Assembly (NCBI GenBank): GCA_022563055.1
Contig: JADFOB010000079.1
Coordinates: 1 to 6,336, forward strand
Reading direction: 5' to 3'
From: Planctomycetota bacterium
GTDB taxonomy: Bacteria; Planctomycetota; Phycisphaerae; UBA1845
DNA length: 6,336 nt
A program made the translations under genes and the position numbers. Of this stretch, positions 1 to 6,207 are shown piece after piece. Position 1 is the first letter of the stretch, and every line of letters begins with the position of its first letter. The notes beneath the pieces were generated by a model that saw nothing but the letters and a program-made list of their open reading frames with translations, had not been told where the DNA came from and did not search any database.

Positions 1-44
1 GTGCACAAGCACGGTAGTCAGCGCCAACAGGGACAGCGTTAGCA

Positions 45-149
45 TCGTAGGGCAGGTGGTTGTTACGCCGAAGGCGGAATGTTCACCTGCCTTCCCGCCC
101 AATGGCAGGTCAACGCCCCGACAAGTCGGGGCAACGACCTGCCCTACGA
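45..149. repeat. Compound palindromic element downstream of the DUF3857 gene
   Basis: Outer 13-bp perfect arms TCGTAGGGCAGGT (45-57) and ACCTGCCCTACGA (137-149) enclose two inner hairpins. The first: GGCAGGTG (51-58) with CACCTGCC (84-91), holding a small CGCC-GAA-GGCG stem at 66-76. The second: GGCAGGTC (104-111) with GACCTGCC (136-143), holding GCCCCGAC-AA-GTCGGGGC (115-132). The core word GGCAGGT and its complement thus occur four times, and outer and inner pairings compete. It lies 42 bp beyond the stop of the minus-strand gene, where such elements can protect or end transcripts. I infer an interspersed REP/BIME-like repeat, in sequence different from the 3969-4098 one. Confidence 0.8.
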
Positions 150-191
150 CAGTGGGCGTCTCGGAACGACGTCTGCTAAAGCGCAAGCGAT

Positions 192-2306
192 TCATCGGGT
201 TCCTCCACGAAGGGTGGCCGCCGGGAGGCTGGCGTGTTCTTGGGGTTCCTCCTGGGAGTCGCCAACGGTGCAGACGACCCATTCATCGCCCAACTCGTAC
301 ATGGTATCGAGAGCCTTCTTGTACTCGACGTAATCCTCCGTCGGTACGGTTCCCTTTTTGAGCCGGAACTCGAAGCGATAGGTCAACACGCCATCCTTTA
401 CGTCAGCCTCGAACGAAAGCGCGACGGATGGTGAGTCGAGCGTCTTGTCCTCGGGGAGATGGACCACTTTCCAACCGCGCGGCAACTTCAACTCCTCCTC
501 ATACCGAAGGAGCCTTGTCGCCCAGAACGACATGCCGTACTTGCGTTCCTTTGCATCGCGGCGCTTCATGAACCGCGGACGGAAGAAGTCGTTGAGCGGG
601 TGCGACATGAGCGGAAGGCGGAAGAGGTGCACGCCATTGCCACCGGCGGCGTAACCCTCCGCGGAGACTTTCATCTCCACAAAACCGTCGCGCGTGTAAT
701 CGTAGGGATCGATGAAGCTCAATTCTTCAATGCGGGCATTGGGGGCGATGTTGAGCACCTCCTCGAACGCCGCCCGGCGGTCGGCCACGCGAGACCCGTT
801 GATGTTTCGCCGCAGGCGACCGCAGGCGGCGCCGTCGAGTTCATAGGTAATACGTGTTGAAAGCGTTCCGTCTTCGTGGATCCGCCCTTGGCTGCGAACC
901 TGCCGCCTGTTGACCTCGGGATCATAATAGGGCGAACGTGTCAGACCCTGTCCCTCGGGTGTTCCGTAGACGAGCCCCTGTTGCTGCTCCAGTGTCGACC
1001 ACAGATCCCGGCTAAGCGGCACCCAGGTCGGATCCAAAATACGGAAGCTCTGATCCTTGTTCCGCATCACGGTGACGGTGTGGTTGAATTGGTCGGCTGG
1101 GAGCTTCTCGACGCGCGAGCCCGCCATCGTCAACGCCGGATAGGCCTCGTGCCCCAGCAATCGAAGCATCGTGACCAGGATACCCGCCTTGTCCTTACAG
1201 ACACCGCCTCGGTCGCGGAAAGTCACCCGGCTGTCGTGGAGCGTATAACCTTCACACGGTCCGCCCTGTTTCGTACCGTAGTAGCGGATGTTATCCGCCA
1301 CCCAGTGCGTGCACGCGGCGATCTTTTCCTCATCGGTACTCAACCCAGCCGTGAGCTGGGCCACCTTGGCCCGGATCGCATCGTCGGCGTCGAACTGCGG
1401 TTCATTGACGCGATGGAACCATCTCGACTTGGACTCCCAGTCTTCCACCGTAGCCATCACCAGCTTGGTTGCACAATCGTCCAGGGCCACCATCCTGGGT
1501 TCGCGCTTGATAGCCGGGATGTCCTGGGCCGACCAGGTATACACAACCATATCGCCGTCAAACCAGAGTGAGGATTTTAACTCGCCGTTGTACACCTCGT
1601 ACTGGACGGGCATCTCCTTGGGCATGTGGACGGAATAACGCTTCTTGAGAATGGGATAACGGGACTGGAAAAGCGTGACCTCGTACCAGTGGCCCGGCAT
1701 GGGCGGGATGAGTCCCTCGCCCTCGTCCTCGGCACCGCCACCCGAGCCCGCGCCCGAACCGCCGCCTGAGCCCGCCCGACTCTCGGTGAGGTAGGCAATG
1801 TTGAACCCGATCCGACTGATACGGATCTCGAGGGTGTCGCCGATCTCGAGCCGGGGCACCGATAGAAGGTGCTGCTCGTTGCCCCAGTAGATCGCATACT
1901 GCGCCGCCGGGTTTGTAATCAGCGATGCCAGCTCCACCGTCTCGATGCTCTTGTCCTTCCGGTGGATTCGTACGGACTTGACGGTGATCCGGTAGGTATC
2001 CGAGTCAAACTCCCACCGCAGGACCGATTTCGATCGAACACCCTTGTCGGTAAGGATCTTGATAACCTGGCAGCTCTCCGTCAGCGCCAGTCCGCTCTTT
2101 CGGACGTGGACGTCCGCTTCATCCAGGACGTAAACAAGATCAGCCCCATCATAGTCCTCGGCTTCTCCTGCGGCTGCGATCATCTTCTTGATGTCGTCGT
2201 CGGTCGCCGGCGTGGGCGGACCGCCTCGGACCCAGGCCGGGAGCAATCCCAAAACCAAGAGCCCCGCGAGAAAAACGGACACTTTCGATCCTGTTACACA
2301 CTTCAT
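192..2306 (-). CDS. Exported DUF3857 / transglutaminase-like domain protein
   Basis: 704 residues from the chosen ATG. The N-terminus (MKCVTGSK, then a hydrophobic run at about residues 9-25) looks like a Sec signal peptide. There is no lipobox, so it is probably periplasmic or secreted rather than a lipoprotein. Residues about 55-265 resemble the beta-rich DUF3857 region that precedes many bacterial transglutaminase-like domains. Residues about 310-430 are the transglutaminase core, with an intact catalytic set: Cys370 in GGVCKDKAG, His409 in QFNHTVTV and Asp425 in ILDPTW. Residues 440-680 are a further beta-rich C-terminal region, and the last 20 or so look disordered. A Gly/Ser/Ala linker (178-192) interrupts the DUF3857 part. 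The family includes cysteine-protease-like and transamidating folds, and the substrate cannot be inferred here. The frame is open upstream to 2390, but those 28 residues are translated mostly from a non-coding heptad repeat; the ATG at 2306 has a GGGGAG site and a signal peptide follows directly. The neighbour upstream on the same strand is cbs, 125 bp away. Confidence 0.88.
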   Translation of the reverse strand: MKCVTGSKVSVFLAGLLVLGLLPAWVRGGPPTPATDDDIKKMIAAAGEAEDYDGADLVYVLDEADVHVRKSGLALTESCQVIKILTDKGVRSKSVLRWEFDSDTYRITVKSVRIHRKDKSIETVELASLITNPAAQYAIYWGNEQHLLSVPRLEIGDTLEIRISRIGFNIAYLTESRAGSGGGSGAGSGGGAEDEGEGLIPPMPGHWYEVTLFQSRYPILKKRYSVHMPKEMPVQYEVYNGELKSSLWFDGDMVVYTWSAQDIPAIKREPRMVALDDCATKLVMATVEDWESKSRWFHRVNEPQFDADDAIRAKVAQLTAGLSTDEEKIAACTHWVADNIRYYGTKQGGPCEGYTLHDSRVTFRDRGGVCKDKAGILVTMLRLLGHEAYPALTMAGSRVEKLPADQFNHTVTVMRNKDQSFRILDPTWVPLSRDLWSTLEQQQGLVYGTPEGQGLTRSPYYDPEVNRRQVRSQGRIHEDGTLSTRITYELDGAACGRLRRNINGSRVADRRAAFEEVLNIAPNARIEELSFIDPYDYTRDGFVEMKVSAEGYAAGGNGVHLFRLPLMSHPLNDFFRPRFMKRRDAKERKYGMSFWATRLLRYEEELKLPRGWKVVHLPEDKTLDSPSVALSFEADVKDGVLTYRFEFRLKKGTVPTEDYVEYKKALDTMYELGDEWVVCTVGDSQEEPQEHASLPAATLRGGTR

Positions 2307-2317
2307 GGAAACTCCCC
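2307..2317 (-). promoter_or_regulatory. Ribosome-binding site deciding the start of the DUF3857 protein
   Basis: On the minus strand GGGGAG (2317-2312) precedes the ATG at 2306-2304 with a 5-base spacer. This supports a start 28 codons inside the longest open frame, after the heptad repeat. Confidence 0.75.
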
Positions 2318-2323
2318 GTTTAG

Positions 2324-2400
2324 GAGATTGTCGATTGAAGATTGATGATTGACAATTCCCAATCCTCAATCTCCAATTCTCAATCTTCAATCCTCAATCT
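2324..2400. repeat. Fold-back heptad repeat (eleven 7-bp units)
   Basis: Eleven consecutive 7-bp units with no phase break. On the plus strand the first four (2324-2351) end in ATTG. The remaining seven (2352-2400) carry CAAT at unit positions 2-5, for example TCAATCT. The two halves are therefore in opposite orientation and can pair in several registers. The longest perfect pair I find is 13 bp: GATTGAAGATTGA at 2333-2345 with its reverse complement at 2380-2392, around a 34-base loop. It fills most of the gap between cbs and the DUF3857 gene and ends 7 bp before the latter's ribosome-binding site. Read on the minus strand it is open and gives a spurious peptide (IENWRLRIGN and so on) that can be mistaken for a protein N-terminus. 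I infer an interspersed intergenic repeat; its mechanism and function are unknown. Confidence 0.9.
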
Positions 2401-2431
2401 TTCCTGAGCGTTCTCCGCGGTGAAATTCGCT

Positions 2432-3811
2432 CTAGCTGCGCGACGCGAGATACTCGACCACGTCGATCTCGCCGATGACGCCGATGATGTTGCTCTCTTC
2501 GATGACAACAGCGACGTTGTTGGCTTCGAACACCCGCTGGACCTTCGAGAGCGGGTCATCCAGCGAGACCTGTCCCTGCAACTTCGCGGCGGCGCACATG
2601 GCGGTATCCGTCGGGCTGCACTTTGCGTTCATCATGGCGTGGAGAATGTCGCTCTGGTGGATAATCATGTGCGGCTCTCCCGCGCGCGGCGTCAGGGGCA
2701 TCTGTGAGACGCCCAGCTCACTCATTCTCTTGGCCACGGCTGCGAGGGTTTCGTGCGGCTGTGCAAAATCGACACCTTGCCCCTTGAACTGCAACACGTC
2801 CCGTACCGTGCCGAGGCGCTCCTCCAACCCGAGGAAGCCCATATCCTTCATCCACTCGTCATCGAAGCACTTGCTGAGGTAGCGGTCGCCCAGATCGGGA
2901 ATGATGCAGACGATCGTCTTGCCCGGACCGAGTTCCTTGGCGACTTCCAATGCGCCCCAGAGGGCTGTTCCCGCCGAGCCGCCGCCGAAGATGCCTTCCT
3001 CTCTCACCAATCGCCTGGCCGTCTGAAACGAAGCGTGGTCCGAGACGGGCAGAACCTCGTCGATCACGGAAAAATCGAGCGTGCCCACCATGAAGTCGTG
3101 GCCAATGCCCTCCACCACGTAGACGCTTGGGGGGCTTGCCTCCCGTTTGTTGAACAGGTCGTAGTAGATGCTTCCGATCGGGTCGGGACACACGATGCGG
3201 ATCTCACGTCCGGCTTGGGCTGCTTTCTCTTTGAGATACTTGCCCGCACCCGAGATCGTTCCGCCCGTGCCGATACCTCCAACCAGACAATCGAGCAGCC
3301 CATCCGTATCTTCCCAGATTTCCGGTCCGGTCGTGAGATAATGGGCCTCCGGGTTGTCCATGTTGTGGTATTGATCCGTGTAGAACGCGCCGGGTGTCCC
3401 GCGGGCGATCTTCTTGGCAATCTCGACGTAGCTGTCGGGGTGGTCGTGCGGCAGGTCGGTTCGGGTGACGACGACCTCCGCCCCGAACGCCTTGAGCGTG
3501 TCGATCTTTTCGGTACTCATCTTGTCGGGGATCGTGAAGACGCACCGGTACCCGAGCACCGCAGCCGCCATCGCCAGCCCCACGCCCGTGTTGCCCGACG
3601 TGCTCTCGACCAGTGTCGCCCCCGGTTTGATTAAGCCTTGCTCCTCGGCCCGCCGGATCATGTGGATGGCCATGCGATCCTTGACCGAGCCGCCGGGGTT
3701 GAGCTGTTCCATCTTGACCAGAACGGTGGCCATCCCGGCGTCGACCATGCGCTGCAGCTTGACCAGCGGCGTCTTTCCGATCAGATCCAGAACACTGTCG
3801 TAGTACTTCAC
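2432..3811 (-). CDS. cbs: Cystathionine beta-synthase with C-terminal CBS domain pair
   Basis: 459 residues, a PLP-dependent fold-type II enzyme expected to condense serine with homocysteine to cystathionine, the first transsulfuration step, in the cytoplasm. Visible motifs are IGKTPLVKL (11-19), the PLP Schiff-base lysine Lys44 in PGGSVKDR, the substrate loop STSGNTG (70-76), the glycine-rich PLP-phosphate loop GGIGTGGTISG (178-188), VEGIGHDF (233-240) typical of Cbs rather than plain cysteine synthase, and GGGSAG (276-281). Residues about 335-395 and 400-457 form two CBS (Bateman) repeats ending in IIGVIGEIDVVEYL. The length fits bacterial Cbs with this regulatory tail, and there is no N-terminal heme-binding extension as in animals. 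The start is the GTG at 3811, with GGAGGG five bases upstream; homology-type sequence begins immediately (KYYDSVLDLIGKTPL). In-frame ATGs at 3832 and 3850 would add 7 or 13 residues not expected for the family. Cysteine synthase activity on O-acetylserine is the main alternative. No cystathionine lyase gene lies in the window. Confidence 0.9.
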   Translation of the reverse strand: MKYYDSVLDLIGKTPLVKLQRMVDAGMATVLVKMEQLNPGGSVKDRMAIHMIRRAEEQGLIKPGATLVESTSGNTGVGLAMAAAVLGYRCVFTIPDKMSTEKIDTLKAFGAEVVVTRTDLPHDHPDSYVEIAKKIARGTPGAFYTDQYHNMDNPEAHYLTTGPEIWEDTDGLLDCLVGGIGTGGTISGAGKYLKEKAAQAGREIRIVCPDPIGSIYYDLFNKREASPPSVYVVEGIGHDFMVGTLDFSVIDEVLPVSDHASFQTARRLVREEGIFGGGSAGTALWGALEVAKELGPGKTIVCIIPDLGDRYLSKCFDDEWMKDMGFLGLEERLGTVRDVLQFKGQGVDFAQPHETLAAVAKRMSELGVSQMPLTPRAGEPHMIIHQSDILHAMMNAKCSPTDTAMCAAAKLQGQVSLDDPLSKVQRVFEANNVAVVIEESNIIGVIGEIDVVEYLASRS

Positions 3812-3822
3812 AGGTACCCTCC
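3812..3822 (-). promoter_or_regulatory. Ribosome-binding site deciding the GTG start of cbs
   Basis: GGAGGG (3822-3817) on the minus strand, followed by a 5-base spacer and GTG at 3811-3809. It lies inside the frame of the longer alternatives, so it marks the GTG as the likely start. Confidence 0.75.
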
Positions 3823-3826
3823 GGTG

Positions 3827-3857
3827 CGGCATAGCCCGGCGGAACGGCATAGCTCGG
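3827..3857. repeat. Short near-duplicate in the cbs leader
   Basis: CGGCATAGCCCGG (3827-3839) recurs as CGGCATAGCTCGG (3845-3857), 12 of 13 identical at an 18-bp period. Each copy contains one of the two upstream in-frame ATG codons of cbs, so the ambiguity in start site comes from this duplication. A third partial copy, TAGCCCGGCG, occurs at 3909-3918. Confidence 0.6.
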
Positions 3858-3868
3858 ACGAAACCGCC

Positions 3869-3898
3869 ATCATATCCACATCAGGCCCGCACATGCAA
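3869..3898 (-). promoter_or_regulatory. Candidate sigma-70-type promoter for cbs
   Basis: On the minus strand TTGCAT (3898-3893, 4 of 6 to the -35 consensus) is followed, after 18 bases, by TATGAT (3874-3869, 5 of 6 to the -10 consensus). The predicted start of transcription near 3862 gives a leader of about 50 bases to the GTG. This is consensus matching by eye only. Confidence 0.4.
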
Positions 3899-3968
3899 GG
3901 GAGGCGGGTAGCCCGGCGCTGTCTGGTGCTCTGTCACCGGTGTCGACCGGTTGCGCGGGGATTGCGAT

Positions 3969-4098
3969 GGGTGCCACTGCTCTTGAGCAGTGTGATACTC
4001 AAGCGACCCGGTTTCGAACCGGAGAGCACACTGCTCAAGAGCAGTGGCACACGAACCCATCAGATGAGGACTGGCAGAGCACTACGTCCGTGGCACCC
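3969..4098. repeat. REP/BIME-like compound inverted repeat
   Basis: Two perfect 24-bp arms, 3971-3994 and 4027-4050, are inverted around 32 bases. Each arm is itself palindromic (CACTGCTC-TT-GAGCAGTG). The spacer holds a third hairpin, CCGGTT (4008-4013) and AACCGG (4017-4022) around TCG. A further related unit follows: GTGGCACCC at 4090-4098 is the exact complement of GGGTGCCAC at 3969-3977 and continues inward (4071-4089) with CAGAGCACTACGTCC. The shared GGGTGCCAC end plus hairpin body in alternating orientation is what bacterial REP/BIME clusters look like; these are typically spread by RAYT transposases. No such transposase is in the window. It is in the cbs-recJ divergent region, upstream of both genes. 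Confidence 0.8.
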
Positions 4099-4107
4099 TA
4101 GACTGGG

Positions 4108-4121
4108 CGAGCACAAGCTCG
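4108..4121. repeat. Small perfect hairpin
   Basis: CGAGC and GCTCG (5 bp, perfect) around the loop ACAA, lying between the two larger repeat elements of the cbs-recJ gap. It is short enough to be chance, but it adds to the palindrome density there. Confidence 0.35.
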
Positions 4122-4145
4122 GCGTTACGCGTGCAGTAGCGGCCT

Positions 4146-4212
4146 CTCCCCGTGGTGGCCGTAGGAGTGCGAACGCGCCTCGGCGCTCTACGTCGGCCAC
4201 GGGGGGCCGACG
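4146..4212. repeat. Overlapping GC-rich hairpins, mutually exclusive
   Basis: Hairpin A: CTCCCCGTGG (4146-4155) pairs with 4197-4206 (one G-T), then after a 4 x 4 internal loop CGTAG (4160-4164) pairs with CTACG (4188-4192), and the stem continues with a one-base bulge to 4170/4183 around a 12-base loop. Hairpin B: CGTCGGCC (4191-4198) pairs perfectly with GGCCGACG (4205-4212) around ACGGGG. The two share bases 4191-4206 and cannot both form. There is no U-tract, so this is not a standard terminator. It is probably another intergenic palindromic repeat; a leader switch for recJ is possible but unsupported. Confidence 0.6.
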
Positions 4213-4291
4213 CTACAGAGTTCCGGAACCACTATTCCCCCGCCGTCGGAAGTGTCACGGACGCTTCGGATTTCGTCGACCCGCAATTCTC

Positions 4292-4320
4292 TTTACTCAC
4301 GCCCCGGCGTTCGATAAACT
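4292..4320 (+). promoter_or_regulatory. Weak candidate promoter for recJ
   Basis: TTTACT (4292-4297), a 17-base spacer and TAAACT (4315-4320), each 4 of 6 to the sigma-70 hexamers, in the most AT-rich patch before recJ. It would give a leader of about 140 bases. Low specificity; listed because nothing better is visible upstream of recJ. Confidence 0.2.
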
Positions 4321-4454
4321 CCGCTACGCGCGTCGACAGCCGCACCTGAGCGCTCCGGCCGCATCGGGCCTACAGAGCATTGGATCGGGTCGGAGACCTG
4401 GTTTCTGCGGGTGTGGGCGCGAGGCTCCGTTTGCCCCGTCGCTCAAGGGGCCCC

Positions 4455-4465
4455 GAGGGATCGAC
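4455..4465 (+). promoter_or_regulatory. Ribosome-binding site deciding the TTG start of recJ
   Basis: GAGGGA (4455-4460) with a 5-base spacer to TTG at 4466-4468. Spacing matches the sites of the other two genes in the window. It is the only good site next to the point where RecJ-like sequence begins. Confidence 0.7.
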
Positions 4466-6181
4466 TTGGCCAAGCGATGGATCATCCGTTCCGCCGACAC
4501 CGTGTCCAACGGGCATCGCTGGGGCGTTCCTGCCCTCATAGCCCAGCTCCTTGCCAATCGGGGGGTTACCATGGACGGGGCGGCTGCGTTCTTCTCGCCG
4601 CCGCTCAAGGAACTCCTCCCGCCCGATCTGCTTCCGGGGGCCACACAGGCTGCGGGTATCCTCGCCGAGGCTGTTCGATCCGGAAAGAAGATCGTGCTCT
4701 ACGGCGACTACGACGTCGACGGAACGACGGGTGTCTCCATTCTCTGGCATATCCTACATCAGGCCGGTGTGGACGCCCGCGTGTATGTACCCCATCGTAT
4801 TACCGAGGGGTACGGGTTGAATCCGGAGGCGACCAAGCGCCTCGTCGCCGACGGCGCCGAGGTGATCGTCACCGTCGACTGCGGAATCACAGCCCTCGAG
4901 GTCGCCCGGACCCTGATGGACACCGGCGTCGTGTTGATTATCACGGACCACCACACGCCGCGCGAGGAGTTGCCGGCCGCGGCGGCCATCGTTCATCCCG
5001 GTCTGGAAAACAGCTACGCCAACCCCCACCTGTGCGGGGCGGGCGTTGCGTTCAAGCTCGCCTGGGCCATCGCACAACAACTGAGCGGGAGCGACCGCGT
5101 CTCTCCCGGTTTTCGAGACTTGCTGGGGGAACTGCTGCCTTTGGCCGCTTTGGGAACCATCGCCGACGTCGTGCCCCTCACGGGTGAGAATCGCATCATC
5201 GCCCGCCATGGACTCGAACGGCTCTGCCGGACTCCGCTCCCAGGTCTTTGCGCGCTGCTCGACTCAGCCGGTCTCACCGGGCGCGCGATCGACGATTACG
5301 ATGTCGGGTTCAAACTGGCGCCCCGCATCAATGCAGCCGGCCGCATGGGGCACGCGGAGCTCGCGGTGGAACTCTTCACCCGCGCCGATACCGCCCGCGC
5401 CCGCGAGATCGCGCTCTACCTCGACGAACACAACCGCTCCCGAAAAGCGATCGAACATAAGATCACGAAACAGGCCATCGCCATGATCGAGGAGAAACGA
5501 CTCGCCGCCGACAGCCGCCGCGCGATCGTGGTGTCCTCCAAGGACTGGCATCCCGGCGTTATCGGAATCGTGGCGGCGCGGCTTGTGGGAAAGTACCATC
5601 GACCGGCGGTTGTGATCGCGCTCAACGGCGCGGATGGGCAAGGCTCCGCCAGGAGTGTCGAGCATTTTGACCTGGCGTCGGCCCTGGCGAGTTGCGAGGA
5701 TGTGTTGCTGTCGCACGGTGGACACGCCATGGCGGCCGGGCTCCGCGTCGCCGCGGAGTGCGTCGAGTCCTTCGCGGCGCGTTTCGTCGAGGTGGCCAAC
5801 AACCGGCTCAGCGGGCGCGATCTAACGCCCACGCTTCGACTCGACGCCGAGGTCACGCTGGACGCGCTCACACTTCCGACGGCCGAGACGATCCAGAGCA
5901 TGGGTCCATTCGGCGTGGGCAATCCCAAGCCGCGGTTTGCGACGGGTTGGGTCGATCTCGCCGGGGAACCCCGATGCGTCGGCAAGGTTCAGGACCATCT
6001 TCTGGCGACGTTCCGCTCCAATGGCGTCCAGATGAGAGCCATCGGATTCGGCCTGGCTCACGTCATCGAAGATCTGAAGCAGCACCGGCGATGCCGGGTC
6101 GCGTTCGAGCCGATCATCAACGACTTCAACAACCGGCGCACCGTGGAGATGAAGATGCTCGATCTCAAATTCCCGGAGTGA
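4466..6181 (+). CDS. recJ: Single-stranded-DNA-specific exonuclease RecJ
   Basis: 571 residues from the TTG start, the usual RecJ size. RecJ is a cytoplasmic 5'-3' exonuclease on single-stranded DNA, acting in RecF-type recombination, mismatch repair and base excision repair with metal ions as cofactor. The DHH phosphoesterase core shows the motifs in order: GDYDVDGTTG (80-89), VDCG (137-140), the DHH signature at 161-163, PHLCGAGVAFK (187-197) and IADVVPL (232-238). RINAAGRMGHA (287-297) follows. The DHHA1 domain (about 345-450) carries WHPGVIGIVAARL (361-373) and GGHAMAAG (418-425). Residues about 455-571 are the OB-fold-like C-terminal part with MGPFGVGNPKPRF (479-491). All key acidic and histidine residues are present, so it should be active. 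The N-terminus (KRWIIR) fits the family. The frame is open 276 codons further upstream, but that part is antisense to cbs and repeat DNA. It stands alone, divergent from cbs. Confidence 0.96.
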   Translation: MAKRWIIRSADTVSNGHRWGVPALIAQLLANRGVTMDGAAAFFSPPLKELLPPDLLPGATQAAGILAEAVRSGKKIVLYGDYDVDGTTGVSILWHILHQAGVDARVYVPHRITEGYGLNPEATKRLVADGAEVIVTVDCGITALEVARTLMDTGVVLIITDHHTPREELPAAAAIVHPGLENSYANPHLCGAGVAFKLAWAIAQQLSGSDRVSPGFRDLLGELLPLAALGTIADVVPLTGENRIIARHGLERLCRTPLPGLCALLDSAGLTGRAIDDYDVGFKLAPRINAAGRMGHAELAVELFTRADTARAREIALYLDEHNRSRKAIEHKITKQAIAMIEEKRLAADSRRAIVVSSKDWHPGVIGIVAARLVGKYHRPAVVIALNGADGQGSARSVEHFDLASALASCEDVLLSHGGHAMAAGLRVAAECVESFAARFVEVANNRLSGRDLTPTLRLDAEVTLDALTLPTAETIQSMGPFGVGNPKPRFATGWVDLAGEPRCVGKVQDHLLATFRSNGVQMRAIGFGLAHVIEDLKQHRRCRVAFEPIINDFNNRRTVEMKMLDLKFPE

Positions 6182-6201
6182 CACAGTTGCCGGAGTGACA
6201 C
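6173..6201 (+). repeat. 12-bp direct repeat across the recJ stop
   Basis: CCGGAGTGACAC at 6173-6184 and again at 6190-6201 (17-bp period). The first copy contains the last recJ codons and its TGA stop. It looks like a small local duplication; no function is implied. Confidence 0.6.
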
Positions 6202-6207
6202 GAGTTT

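Larger units (their letters stand above)
3812..4465. other. Divergent intergenic region cbs-recJ, no gene
   Basis: About 650 bp without a supportable gene. A plus-strand frame is open through all of it (from 3638), but its first part is antisense to cbs. The rest crosses palindromic repeats and shows no recognisable protein sequence until RecJ begins. Contents in order: cbs ribosome-binding site and leader, candidate cbs promoter, a small ACCGGT hairpin (3936-3951), the BIME-like cluster, the 4146-4212 hairpins, a 10-bp palindrome GTTCCGGAAC (4220-4229), a weak promoter-like pair, and the recJ ribosome-binding site. I see nothing in 4321-4454. Confidence 0.7.

Noticed and set aside
876..1571. 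231-codon plus-strand frame opposite the transglutaminase gene
   Set aside because: Shadow of the real minus-strand gene in GC-rich DNA; the translation has no recognisable domain, while the opposite strand has a full catalytic triad.
2324..2400. CRISPR array
   Set aside because: The period is 7 bp with no spacer of 25-40 bp between identical repeats, and no cas gene is near.
2753..3634. 293-codon plus-strand frame opposite cbs
   Set aside because: Antisense to a clearly identified enzyme; no recognisable protein features.
4007..4023. GGTTTCGAACC looks like a tRNA T-arm
   Set aside because: The hairpin has a 6-bp stem with a 3-base loop, not 5 bp with a 7-base loop, and no acceptor, D or anticodon arms surround it. 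It is the central palindrome of the BIME-like cluster.
4220..4229. GTTCCGGAAC palindrome as a regulator operator
   Set aside because: A single 10-bp palindrome in GC-rich DNA already full of palindromes, with no second copy and no regulator gene nearby.
3638..4465. Extra N-terminal domain fused to RecJ
   Set aside because: The segment is antisense to cbs and then repeat-rich, has no family resemblance, and a good ribosome-binding site lies at its end.
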